Shown: piece after piece, positions 37,530 through 45,284 of the stretch | Layout: the number at the start of each line of letters is the position of its first letter | Position numbering within the stretch: position 1 is the first letter of the stretch | Assembly (NCBI RefSeq): GCF_002742645.2 | Contig: NZ_CP033875.1 | Coordinates: 2,272,001 to 2,336,000, forward strand | Direction of reading: 5' to 3' | Length of the DNA stretch: 64,000 bases | DNA from: Caulobacter sp. FWC26 | GTDB lineage: Bacteria > Pseudomonadota > Alphaproteobacteria > Caulobacterales > Caulobacteraceae | The notes under the pieces: model-generated | Told to the model about the DNA's origin: nothing | The model's database searches: none | What the model saw: the letters and a program-made list of their open reading frames with translations, nothing else | Made by a program: the position numbers and the translations under genes

Positions 37530-39070
37530 TGAGCCTGGAGCCCGCGTTCGAGGCCTTTTCGGAAGCCTATGACGCCGGACGGCAACAAGTCGTCTGGACG
37601 CGTCTGATCGACGATCTGGAGACGCCCGTCTCAGCCTATCTGAAGATCGCACAGGCGCGGCCCTACAGCTTCCTGTTCGAGAGCGTCGAAGGCGGGGCAT
37701 GGCGCGGTCGCTACTCGATCGTGACGATGAACCCGGACCTCGTCTGGCGTTGCCGTGGCGACCAGGCTGAAATCGCCGAGGGTGACGATATCGCCGCCGG
37801 ACGATTCACGCCCCAGCCCGGCGGGGCGCTCGACAGCTTGCGCGACTTGGTCGCGCGTTCGCGGATGGAGCTCCCGAAAGGCTTGCCGCCGATGGCCGCC
37901 GGCGTGTTCGGAGCGCTGGGCTATGATCTGGTGCGCCTCGTCGAGCGCCTTCCCAACATCAATCCGGACACTCTGAACCTGCCCGACGGGATCATGACCC
38001 GCCCGTCCATCGTCGCGGTGTTCGACGCTATCGCCCAGGAAATCATCCTGACGACGACGGTGCGGCCTCAGGCGGGGGTCTCGGCCAAGACGGCCCACGA
38101 TCAGGCGCGCGCCCGCATCGAAACCGTGATCGCCGATCTGCATCGTCCCTTGGCGCATGACGCCCCCCGTGCGCCGCGTGGTCCCATGGACTTCACCACG
38201 CCGGTCAGCCGCGCGGACTACGCCGAGGTGGTCGCCAAGGCCAAGGACTACATCGCCGCCGGCGACATCTTTCAGGTCGTCGCCAGCCATCGCTTCCGCG
38301 CACCGTTCGATTTGCCGCCCTTCGCGCTCTATCGCTCGCTGCGGCGGACCAACCCATCGCCGTTCCTGTTTTTCCTGAACCTGGATGGGTTCAACCTGGT
38401 CGGCTCCAGTCCCGAGATCCTGGTGCGGCTGCGCGACGGCAAGATCACGATCCGGCCGATCGCCGGTACGCGACCGCGCGGGGCGACGCCGGAAGAAGAC
38501 GCAGCGCTGGAGCGCGAACTGTTGGCCGACCCGAAGGAACGCGCCGAGCACCTGATGCTGCTCGACCTGGGTCGCAACGACGTGGGCCGGGTGGCGATGC
38601 TGAACCAGCACGGCCGTAACGCTCCGCCGGAACAGACGCGCCCCAAGGGGCCTAATGTGCGGGTCACCGAGAGCTTCACGATCGAGCGCTACAGCCACGT
38701 GATGCATATCGTCTCGAACGTCGAGGGCACGGCGCCCGAGGGCGTCGATCCCGTCGATGTCCTGATGGCGGCCCTGCCCGCCGGCACGCTGTCTGGCGCG
38801 CCAAAGGTCCGCGCCATGGAGATCATCGACGAACTCGAGGTCGAAAAACGCGGTATCGGCTACGCTGGCGCAGTGGGCTATTTCGGCGCGGACGGCGCGG
38901 TCGACACCTGCATCGTGTTGCGCACGGCGCTGGTGAAGGACGGCATGATGTACGTCCAGGCCGGTGGCGGCATCGTCGCCGACAGCGATCCTGACGCCGA
39001 ATACGACGAGACTCTGCACAAGTCCCGCGCCCTGAAGCGCGCCGCCGAAGAGGCCTGGCGATTCAGCTGA
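37529..39070 (+). CDS. trpE: Anthranilate synthase component I
   Basis: Converts chorismate to anthranilate using ammonia from TrpG. The 513-residue product has the N-terminal tryptophan-feedback region (LETPVSAYLKIAQARPYSFLFESVEGG, outlined) with the LLES-like element, and the chorismate-binding core: GDIFQVVASHRF, NPSPFLFFLNLDGFNLVGSSPE, RPIAGTRPRG, LMLLDLGRNDVGRV, LPAGTLSGAPKVRAMEIIDELE. It overlaps the PpiD-like gene by one base and is separated from trpG by a 445-bp gap holding a small opposite-strand gene. No trpL-type leader precedes it because it starts inside an operon. Confidence 0.96.
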   Translation: MSLEPAFEAFSEAYDAGRQQVVWTRLIDDLETPVSAYLKIAQARPYSFLFESVEGGAWRGRYSIVTMNPDLVWRCRGDQAEIAEGDDIAAGRFTPQPGGALDSLRDLVARSRMELPKGLPPMAAGVFGALGYDLVRLVERLPNINPDTLNLPDGIMTRPSIVAVFDAIAQEIILTTTVRPQAGVSAKTAHDQARARIETVIADLHRPLAHDAPRAPRGPMDFTTPVSRADYAEVVAKAKDYIAAGDIFQVVASHRFRAPFDLPPFALYRSLRRTNPSPFLFFLNLDGFNLVGSSPEILVRLRDGKITIRPIAGTRPRGATPEEDAALERELLADPKERAEHLMLLDLGRNDVGRVAMLNQHGRNAPPEQTRPKGPNVRVTESFTIERYSHVMHIVSNVEGTAPEGVDPVDVLMAALPAGTLSGAPKVRAMEIIDELEVEKRGIGYAGAVGYFGADGAVDTCIVLRTALVKDGMMYVQAGGGIVADSDPDAEYDETLHKSRALKRAAEEAWRFS

Positions 39071-39073
39071 GCC

Positions 39074-39301
39074 TTAGGGCTGCATTCCCCGCTCGGGACC
39101 GCCCAGCCGGTCGTCCGGAATGTGCTGCGTGACCGCAGGCGGCGCCAGCACCATGACCGTGGCGAAGCTGAGCGCGCAGAACGCGGCAAAGGCTGCGGCC
39201 GCCAGCACCGGCCCCATTTTCTGGGCACGCTGCTTGGGCCGCAGCAGAGCGCGGACATAGGCGACGGCGACAGGGTCCAAAGCGGAATCACGCGGGTCCA
39301 T
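39074..39301 (-). CDS. Small hypothetical membrane protein between trpE and trpG
   Basis: A 75-residue open frame, antisense to the trp direction, with one predicted transmembrane helix (PVLAAAAFAAFCALSFATVM, about 31-50). Short soluble segments lie on each side, the N-terminal one rich in Arg/Lys and thus probably cytosolic. It begins MDPRDSALDPVAVAYVRALL. No family is recognised. It fills the gap between two conserved genes and does not overlap either, which supports a real gene, but small size leaves doubt. Confidence 0.6.
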   Translation of the reverse strand: MDPRDSALDPVAVAYVRALLRPKQRAQKMGPVLAAAAFAAFCALSFATVMVLAPPAVTQHIPDDRLGGPERGMQP

Positions 39302-39453
39302 ACGCGCATGATGCTCAAGACCGCGATCGCTGTAACCGTTACTGAAAGCCGCAGGCGAAAATGGCGCTATACAATGCCACCGCTAAGACCCCTGGCCTTT
39401 CGGACCGCTGTCCACGAGACCTGCGGTTGGTTGAAACCTGGAGCACGTTCGAG

Positions 39454-39491
39454 CCGCGAAACCGCTTACGCTTTCGCCTAACGCGCTCTAG
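39454..39491 (-). repeat. Dispersed intergenic repeat copy upstream of trpG
   Basis: On the minus strand it begins CTAGAGCGCGTTAGGCGAAA and ends with the 17-mer CGTAAGCGGTTTCGCGG, which recurs at 15898-15914. The CTAGAGCGCG...GCGAAAGCG pattern resembles a short repeat scattered through alphaproteobacterial intergenic regions. The rest of 39302-39515 shows no gene. Confidence 0.55.
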
Positions 39492-39515
39492 AACCGCACC
39501 TCGAAAGGCGGCGTC

Positions 39516-40112
39516 ATGATCCTCGTCATCGATAACTACGACAGCTTCACCTACAATCTCGTCCACTATCTGAACGAGCTGGGCGCAGACACGACCGTCT
39601 ATCGCAACGACGCGTTGACCGTCACCGAGGCGCTGGGCCTTCAGCCGGCCGCTGTGCTGCTCTCGCCGGGGCCGAAGGCGCCCGACCAGGCCGGCATCTG
39701 CCTCCCGCTGCTGGAAGCCGCGCCCGTAGACCTGCCGATCCTGGGCGTCTGCCTGGGCCACCAGGCCATCGGTCAGGCCTTCGGCGGCGAGGTCATCCGC
39801 GCCAAGGCCGTCATGCACGGCAAGGTCAGCAAGGTCCGCCATAACGACAAGGGCATCTTCAAGGGCCTTCCGAACCCCTTCACAGCCACCCGCTATCACA
39901 GCCTCGCCGTGCGCCGCGAAGATCTTCCGGCCGACCTGGAGGTCACCGCCTGGACCGATGACGGCGAGATCATGGGCGTGCAGCACAAGACCCGTCCGAT
40001 CTTCGGCGTCCAATTCCATCCCGAGTCGATCGCCACGGAGGGCGGCCATCAGATGCTGGCCAACTTCATGGATCTGGCCGGCGTCAAGCGCGACGCGGCG
40101 ATCTGGGTCTAG
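39516..40112 (+). CDS. trpG: Anthranilate synthase component II (glutamine amidotransferase)
   Basis: Supplies ammonia to TrpE. The 198-residue class I glutaminase has the N-terminal [19 protein letters not shown], the oxyanion [13 protein letters not shown], the nucleophile cysteine in [19 protein letters not shown], and the catalytic His-x-Glu in [15 protein letters not shown]. It may also serve as PabA, as in many bacteria. It starts a trpGDC operon; trpD follows after 8 bp. The intergenic region upstream (39302-39515) must carry its promoter. Confidence 0.96.
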   Translation: MILVIDNYDSFTYNLVHYLNELGADTTVYRNDALTVTEALGLQPAAVLLSPGPKAPDQAGICLPLLEAAPVDLPILGVCLGHQAIGQAFGGEVIRAKAVMHGKVSKVRHNDKGIFKGLPNPFTATRYHSLAVRREDLPADLEVTAWTDDGEIMGVQHKTRPIFGVQFHPESIATEGGHQMLANFMDLAGVKRDAAIWV

Positions 40113-40120
40113 GCTTTCCG

Positions 40121-41146
40121 ATGTCCGACGCCTTCAAACCGCTGCTGGCCAAGCTCGCCGATGGTCAAACCCTCGACGACAACGACGCCGAACTGTTCTT
40201 CGCCGCCTGCCTGCGGGGCGAGCCAACGCCGGCGCAAGTCGCCGCGGCGGTGACCGCCATCCGCCTGCGCGGCGAAACCGTGGGCGAAATCGCGGCCTGC
40301 GCCCGCGCGATGCGCCGCGCTGCGGAGCAGCTCGAGCACCCCTATGACGTCATCGATGTCTGCGGGACCGGCGGCGATGGCCTGCACACGCTGAATATTT
40401 CGACCGCCGTGGGCTTCGTGGCCGCCGGTGGCGGTCTGAAGGTCGCCAAGCACGGCAACAGGGCGATCACCTCGAAATCGGGCACCGCTGACGTGTTGAG
40501 CGCCCTCGGCGTCAACATCGACGCCACGCGCGAGCAACAGCGCAAGGCGCTGGACGAGGCGGGCATTTGCTTCCTGTTCGCCCAGGCTCACCACGGCGCG
40601 ATGAAGCACGTCTCGCCGATCCGTCAGCAACTGGGCTTCCGCACCATCTTCAACCTGCTTGGGCCGCTCACCAACCCGGCTGGCGCGAAGCGGCAAGTCG
40701 TGGGAGTCCCGGCCCCGCGCTTCGTCGAACCAATCGCCAAGGCGCTGGGTGCGCTCGGGGCAGAACGCGCCTGGTCCGTGCACGGCTCCGGCATGGACGA
40801 ACTGACGACGACGGGTGAGACCGAGGTCGCCGAATGGCGCGATGGGGCGGTTCGTCTGTTCAAGATCACGCCCGAAGCCGTGGGTCTGCCGCGCGCCTCA
40901 CTCGCGGACCTGACAGGCGGCGATCCTGCCTTCAACGCGGCGGCGCTGGCGCGCTTGTTCGATGGCGAGAAGGGTCCTTACCGCGACATCGTCCTCCTCA
41001 ACGCCGCCGCCGCGTTCCTCGTCGCCGACAAGGTCGAGACCCTGGCGGAGGGGATCGGCTTGGCGGGCGAGGTCATCGATAACGGGCGCGCCAAGGCCGC
41101 CCTCGCCGGCCTGGTTGCCGCCACCCATACGGAAGTTCCCGCGTGA
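40121..41146 (+). CDS. trpD: Anthranilate phosphoribosyltransferase
   Basis: Joins anthranilate to PRPP, 341 residues. The PRPP-binding [18 protein letters not shown] carries the GTGGD motif. [21 protein letters not shown] and the [37 protein letters not shown] block (outlined) bind both substrates; the metal site is in the [11 protein letters not shown] stretch. Length is normal. It follows trpG by 8 bp and its stop overlaps the trpC start by 4 bp (ATGA-like with GTG start), so the three genes are coupled. Confidence 0.97.
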   Translation: MSDAFKPLLAKLADGQTLDDNDAELFFAACLRGEPTPAQVAAAVTAIRLRGETVGEIAACARAMRRAAEQLEHPYDVIDVCGTGGDGLHTLNISTAVGFVAAGGGLKVAKHGNRAITSKSGTADVLSALGVNIDATREQQRKALDEAGICFLFAQAHHGAMKHVSPIRQQLGFRTIFNLLGPLTNPAGAKRQVVGVPAPRFVEPIAKALGALGAERAWSVHGSGMDELTTTGETEVAEWRDGAVRLFKITPEAVGLPRASLADLTGGDPAFNAAALARLFDGEKGPYRDIVLLNAAAAFLVADKVETLAEGIGLAGEVIDNGRAKAALAGLVAATHTEVPA

Positions 41147-41931
41147 CCGACATTCTGGCGAAGATCGCCGCCTACAAGCGCGACGACGTGGCGGGCCGCA
41201 AGGCCGCGCGGTCGCAAACCGAGGTGGACGCTGCTGCAAGGGCGGCTTCTGCCCCGCGCGGGTTCAAGGCCGCGCTTCAGGCCTGTCACAGTCCTGGAAA
41301 GCTCTCGCTGATCGCCGAGATCAAGAAGGCCTCTCCGTCGAAAGGCCTGATCCGGGAAGACTTCGATCCGCCGATCCTGGCGCAGGCCTACGAGGCCGGT
41401 GGCGCGGCTTGCCTTTCGGTGCTGACGGATGGCCCCAGCTTCCAGGGCGCGGACGACTATCTGGTCGCCGCCCGCGCCGCGACCGCCCTGCCCTGCATCC
41501 GCAAGGACTTCCTGGTCGACCCCTGGCAGGTGGCCGAAAGCCGGGCGCTGGGCGCCGACGCTATCCTGGTCATCCTGGCGATGATCGACGATGTCTTGGC
41601 GGCCGAGCTGATGGCCGAGGCCCGCCGCCTGGGCATGGACGCCCTGGTGGAGGTGCATGACGAAGCGGAGATGGCGCGCGCCGGCGCGCTCGACGCCGAC
41701 CTCGTGGGGATCAACAATCGCGACCTGAAAAGCTTCGTCGTCGATCTGGCGGTGACCGAACGCTTGGCGGCCCACGCGCCGAAAGACGCGCTTCTGGTCA
41801 CCGAGAGCGGCGTCTTCACCCACCAGGACGTCGTTCGCATGGAGGCAACCGGCGCGAAGGCCATGCTGGTCGGCGAGAGCCTTATGCGTCATGCGGATGT
41901 CACGGCCGCGACCCGCGCCCTGATCGGATAA
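41143..41931 (+). CDS. trpC: Indole-3-glycerol phosphate synthase
   Basis: Closes the indole ring from CdRP, 262 residues, TIM barrel. The GTG start overlaps the trpD stop. Catalytic motifs: [15 protein letters not shown] (Glu and Lys), [27 protein letters not shown] (general-acid Lys), [21 protein letters not shown] and [11 protein letters not shown], with phosphate binding near AMLVGESLM. It is not fused to TrpF. In related genomes I recall moaC and moeA following trpC; here the next gene is an acyltransferase 95 bp downstream. Confidence 0.97.
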   Translation: MTDILAKIAAYKRDDVAGRKAARSQTEVDAAARAASAPRGFKAALQACHSPGKLSLIAEIKKASPSKGLIREDFDPPILAQAYEAGGAACLSVLTDGPSFQGADDYLVAARAATALPCIRKDFLVDPWQVAESRALGADAILVILAMIDDVLAAELMAEARRLGMDALVEVHDEAEMARAGALDADLVGINNRDLKSFVVDLAVTERLAAHAPKDALLVTESGVFTHQDVVRMEATGAKAMLVGESLMRHADVTAATRALIG

Positions 41932-42026
41932 ACCCGAAACGGGCTTTCAAGGCGCTGGCGTCGGACGGCGAAGCAGCTCCATCCTCCCCCCGTCGCCGCG
42001 CCGAGAACGCGGATGAGGAAACGGAC

Positions 42027-42617
42027 ATGAACTGGCTCGCGCGAGTCGTGAAATGGGCTCTGGCCACGAACTTCAAGCTGCAGGGCTGGAAGATCGAGGG
42101 CGCGCCGCCCGAGACGCGAAAATTCGTCGTCATCGCTGCGCCCCACACCAGCAATTGGGACTTTGTCTACTTCGTCGGCGCAGCCGACGCCTTGAACCTT
42201 GATCTCAGCTTCATCGGCAAGGCCTCGCTGTTCAAGGCGCCATTCGATCAGATGATGCGGGACCTGGGTGGCATCCCCCTCGACCGCGAGCGCTCCAAGG
42301 ACATGGTCAGGGCCATGGTCGAAGAATTCGGCCGTCGAGACACCTTCATGCTGACGATCGCGCCCGAGGGCACGCGCGGTAAGGCGCGGCAATGGAAGAC
42401 GGGCTTCTATCACATCGCCATGGGCGCCAAGGTCCCGATGGTGCTGGGGATGATGGACTACCAGCGAAAGGTCGTGGGCCTGGGCCCCGCGATCTATCCG
42501 ACCGGCGACTACGCCGCCGACATGCGCCGGATCGCCAGCTTCTACCAGAGCTGCACCCCGAAGTTCCCTGAGTTGGCCACGCGGTTCGACGATCTGGACA
42601 CGGCGTCGGACGCCTAA
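42027..42617 (+). CDS. PlsC-like acyltransferase
   Basis: A 196-residue member of the glycerolipid/lysophospholipid acyltransferase superfamily. The HX4D catalytic motif is HTSNWD (H40, D45), and the second motif is APEGTRGK (near 108-115), with PLDRERS between them. It lacks a clear long transmembrane segment and is short. The best guess is an acyl transfer to a lipid or lysolipid, but the acceptor is unknown. It sits between trpC and lexA, where moaC-moeA are usually found in relatives, and may be a lineage-specific insertion. Confidence 0.88.
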   Translation: MNWLARVVKWALATNFKLQGWKIEGAPPETRKFVVIAAPHTSNWDFVYFVGAADALNLDLSFIGKASLFKAPFDQMMRDLGGIPLDRERSKDMVRAMVEEFGRRDTFMLTIAPEGTRGKARQWKTGFYHIAMGAKVPMVLGMMDYQRKVVGLGPAIYPTGDYAADMRRIASFYQSCTPKFPELATRFDDLDTASDA

Positions 42618-42667
42618 CGGACGCCACGGATCTATAAGACGAGCGCCGGGACTGACAGGAGAATCGG

Positions 42668-43519
42668 ATGCGCGCCTTACTGACCTCGTTGAAAGCCCTG
42701 GCGCCGTCGCCGATCAAGCGCGCTTGGCGCCGGCTGCGACCGTTTGCTCGCGTCTCATCTCCGTCCGACCAAAGCGCGAGCGACGACACCGGATCGGTAA
42801 GCGCGCCAAGAGAACTTTGGCATCTGGTCGGCGCCGCCGACGCCGACTTCGTCCGGGTAGGCCAGGGATTCAAGTCTCTCTTCCTGGACGCTGGCCTAAA
42901 GCCCCATCACGCCCTTCTGGACGTCGGTTGCGGGATCGGCCGCGCCGCGGCGCCGCTTGTCGACTATTTGGATGAGAACGGCCGCTACGCGGGTTTTGAC
43001 GTGATGGCGGAGGCCATCGACTGGTGCCGCGCCAACATCGCGGTCGGAGATCCGCGATTCGAGTTCCTCCACGCCGACATGCACAGCGACCGCTACAACC
43101 CCGGCGGAACCCAGCCGGCCAGCGCATATGTCTTCCCCTATCCCGACGCGAGCTTTGACTATGTCTGGCTCGGTTCGGTCTTCACCCACCTGCTGGCGGC
43201 CGACCAGGCGCAGTTCGCGCGCGAGATCACGCGGGTGCTGAGGCCCGGCGGCGTCAGCATCATCTCGTGGTACCTGATCGACGACGAGGCGCGCGCCAAC
43301 GCCAGCGAGGGTCGCGCGGCCTTTGACTTCGCCCATGCTCTGGACGGGTGCTGGACTGCGACGCCAGACTTGCCCGAGGCGGTCATCGGCTATGACCTTC
43401 AGGCTGTGCGAGACCAGTATGAGGCGCTGGGCCTCGACATTCTGAACCAAGCGCTGGGAGTCTGGCGGCGGGAGCCCCTCCAAGACCAGGACATCATCAT
43501 CGCCCGCAAATGCACCTGA
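42668..43519 (+). CDS. Class I SAM-dependent methyltransferase
   Basis: A 283-residue methyltransferase with motif I LLDVGCGIGRAA (SAM glycine loop at 86-91), an acidic residue ending strand 2 (YAGFDVMAEAI), motif for strand 4 (DASFDYVWLGSVFTHL), and RVLRPGGVSIISW before the beta hairpin. N-terminal 70 residues are basic and may bind a target or membrane. A good ribosome site (AGGAG) precedes the ATG. The substrate cannot be inferred; similarity of layout is to enzymes in polysaccharide or lipid modification loci. A notably AT-rich stretch follows it (43520-43630). Confidence 0.88.
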   Translation: MRALLTSLKALAPSPIKRAWRRLRPFARVSSPSDQSASDDTGSVSAPRELWHLVGAADADFVRVGQGFKSLFLDAGLKPHHALLDVGCGIGRAAAPLVDYLDENGRYAGFDVMAEAIDWCRANIAVGDPRFEFLHADMHSDRYNPGGTQPASAYVFPYPDASFDYVWLGSVFTHLLAADQAQFAREITRVLRPGGVSIISWYLIDDEARANASEGRAAFDFAHALDGCWTATPDLPEAVIGYDLQAVRDQYEALGLDILNQALGVWRREPLQDQDIIIARKCT

Positions 43520-43616
43520 AAGATTTTATTAAGCTTTTGATTCTTCAGACCTTTTAGCCTCAACTTTTGCTAAGCCTCTGAAATTGAGCGTGTTTCCCGC
43601 GTTAACGAACCTCGAC

Positions 43617-43622
43617 TTGACA
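43617..43622 (+). promoter_or_regulatory. Probable lexA promoter -35 element
   Basis: A perfect TTGACA hexamer 9 bp before the SOS box. The -10 would fall under or beside the box, so bound LexA would block RNA polymerase. No clear -10 consensus is visible. Confidence 0.45.
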
Positions 43623-43630
43623 TTATCGCG

Positions 43631-43645
43631 GAACACCAGGAGAAC
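43631..43645 (+). promoter_or_regulatory. LexA-binding SOS box
   Basis: GAAC, seven bases, GAAC: the alphaproteobacterial SOS box (GTTC-N7-GTTC read on the other strand). It lies 46 bp before the lexA start codon and just downstream of TTGACA, consistent with autorepression. Confidence 0.85.
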
Positions 43646-43690
43646 ATTCGCAAGGTTTGCGGTTTGTTCCGCGCTCCACCCGAGGCCGAT

Positions 43691-44395
43691 ATGCTCACGC
43701 GCAAGCAGCACGAACTGCTGATGTTCATTCACGAGCGGATCAAGGAGACCGGCGTCTCCCCGTCGTTCGACGAGATGAAGGAGGCTCTGGACCTGGCGTC
43801 CAAGTCGGGCATCCATCGCCTCATCACCGCCCTGGAAGAGCGTGGGTTTATCCGCCGGCTTGCTCACCGCGCCCGCGCGCTGGAGGTGGTGAAGTTGCCT
43901 CAGCAGGCGACGACCGCCGCGCCGCCCAAGGGGCGTGGCGCGTTCCGTCCGCAGGTCTTCGAGGGCGGCGGCGCTCCAGCGCAAGCCGCGAGCGCCGCCG
44001 CGCCAGCCAACGACAGCCGCGAACTGCCAATCCTGGGCCGGATCGCTGCGGGTACGCCGATCGATGCGATCCAGCACGAACGCGAGCGGCTGCCGGTGCC
44101 GGAGTCTATGCTGGGCGGCGGTGAACACTATGTTCTGGAGGTTCAGGGCGACTCGATGATCGAGGCCGGAATCCTCGATGGCGACTATGTCATCATAAAA
44201 AAGGGCGACACCGCGACGTCGGGCGAGATTGTCGTCGCGTTGGTTGGTGAGGAAGCCACCCTGAAGCGCTTGCGCAAGAAGGGCGGCTCGATCGCTCTGG
44301 AGGCCGCGAACCCGAAATACGAGACCCGCATTTTCGGGCCCGACCAGGTCGAAGTTCAGGGCAAGCTGGTCGGCCTGATCCGGCGCTATCACTAA
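43691..44395 (+). CDS. lexA: LexA repressor
   Basis: SOS response repressor of 234 residues. The winged-helix domain (1-68) starts [17 protein letters not shown] and includes the recognition region [21 protein letters not shown] long Ala/Pro-rich linker (about 70-110) follows, then the S24 autoprotease domain. The self-cleavage site is A120-G121 in GRIAAGTPI, with catalytic S155 (QGDSMIEAG) and K192 (ATLKRL). The start at 43691 matches family N-termini. It is autoregulated through the upstream SOS box and ends at a strong terminator. Confidence 0.97.
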   Translation: MLTRKQHELLMFIHERIKETGVSPSFDEMKEALDLASKSGIHRLITALEERGFIRRLAHRARALEVVKLPQQATTAAPPKGRGAFRPQVFEGGGAPAQAASAAAPANDSRELPILGRIAAGTPIDAIQHERERLPVPESMLGGGEHYVLEVQGDSMIEAGILDGDYVIIKKGDTATSGEIVVALVGEEATLKRLRKKGGSIALEAANPKYETRIFGPDQVEVQGKLVGLIRRYH

Positions 44396-44419
44396 GGTCG
44401 CTAGGGGCCACTGAAGCCC

Positions 44420-44455
44420 AAGGCCCTGATCCTCAAGCGGGATCAGGGCCTTTTT
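44420..44455 (+). terminator. Terminator after lexA
   Basis: A 13-bp perfect stem AAGGCCCTGATCC (44420-44432) with its complement (44440-44452), 7-base loop, and T5. Converging genes end on both sides. Confidence 0.95.
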
Positions 44456-44473
44456 CGCGTTCACCGTCTCGCT

Positions 44474-45241
44474 TTAGCTAACAGACGTCAGTCGCCCTTC
44501 GCGCGCCAGCCGTTCAGCCATAGCGTCGAAACCAGCCCAAGCGGCGCCCGCCAGCGCGCCGCCGCTGCTGACTCGGCGCACGCCCAACGCCGCCAGGTTC
44601 TCGACCTTCATGTCCGAACCCCACAGCAGCACGTTGACGGGCTTGGGAGCGACCGCTCGAACGATGGCTTCGATCTCCTTTGGATCACTGACCGCAGGCG
44701 CGTAGAGGCAGTCCGCACCAGCGTCGGCATAGGCCTTGAGACGCTCCAAGGCCGGTCCCAGATCGCGACGGCCGCGAAGATAGCCCTCGGTCCGGCCGAC
44801 CAGCATCACATCCTGGCCACTGGCGTCGATAGCCGCGCGCGCCGCCTTGAGCCGCTCGACAGCGACGGGAACGTCGTAGAGCGCCGCCCCCGACCAGTCC
44901 TCAATCGATAGGCCCGCGATCCCGGTCGCGACAGCCAGCGAAACGCTCTCGGCCACCTCGTCCGACGTCTCGCCAAAGCCGTTCTCGAAATCGGCGTTCA
45001 CCGGCAGATCCGTGGCCGCGCAAAGCATCGCCAGGTGGGCGATCACCTCGTCGCGCGTCACCTGGCCATCGTCCTTGCCCAAGGAACAGGCCATGCCAGC
45101 GCTGGTCGAGGCCAAAGCCTTGAACCCCAACGTCTTGAGCCGCTTGGCGCTTCCCGCGTCCCAGGGATTAGGAAGAACGAAACATCCCTCCAAATGCAGG
45201 GCGCGGAAGGCTGCGCGGCGGGCGGTGAAGGCGGTGGACAT
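44474..45241 (-). CDS. Isocitrate lyase/PEP mutase family protein
   Basis: A 255-residue TIM-barrel enzyme of the phosphoenolpyruvate mutase/isocitrate lyase superfamily. Motifs: PNPWDAGSAKRLKTLGFKAL, STSAGMACSLGKDDGQVTRD, the metal-binding VNADFENGFGET, GIAGLSIEDWSG, and VGRTEGYLRG. The usual lyase cysteine loop (K-x-C-G-H/H) is absent, so it is neither isocitrate lyase nor clearly methylisocitrate lyase; oxaloacetate decarboxylase or carboxy-PEP synthase-like activity is possible. The ATG at 45241 follows GAGGAG. comEC starts upstream on the same strand, its stop lying 43 bp before this ATG. Confidence 0.88.
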   Translation of the reverse strand: MSTAFTARRAAFRALHLEGCFVLPNPWDAGSAKRLKTLGFKALASTSAGMACSLGKDDGQVTRDEVIAHLAMLCAATDLPVNADFENGFGETSDEVAESVSLAVATGIAGLSIEDWSGAALYDVPVAVERLKAARAAIDASGQDVMLVGRTEGYLRGRRDLGPALERLKAYADAGADCLYAPAVSDPKEIEAIVRAVAPKPVNVLLWGSDMKVENLAALGVRRVSSGGALAGAAWAGFDAMAERLAREGRLTSVS

Positions 45242-45284
45242 GATGGCGCTCCTCGTGGTCCCGCAGACGGGGCGGCGCCCGTTT

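Noticed and set aside
37631..39019. A 462-codon open frame antisense to trpE
   Set aside because: Shadow frame; composition is that of a reversed GC-rich gene.
39339..40049. A 236-codon open frame antisense to trpG
   Set aside because: Mostly lies over the conserved trpG coding region and shows no family similarity.
41931..41947. A terminator hairpin after trpC
   Set aside because: Only a 4-bp CCCG/CGGG stem with a bulge and a short T run; too weak to call.
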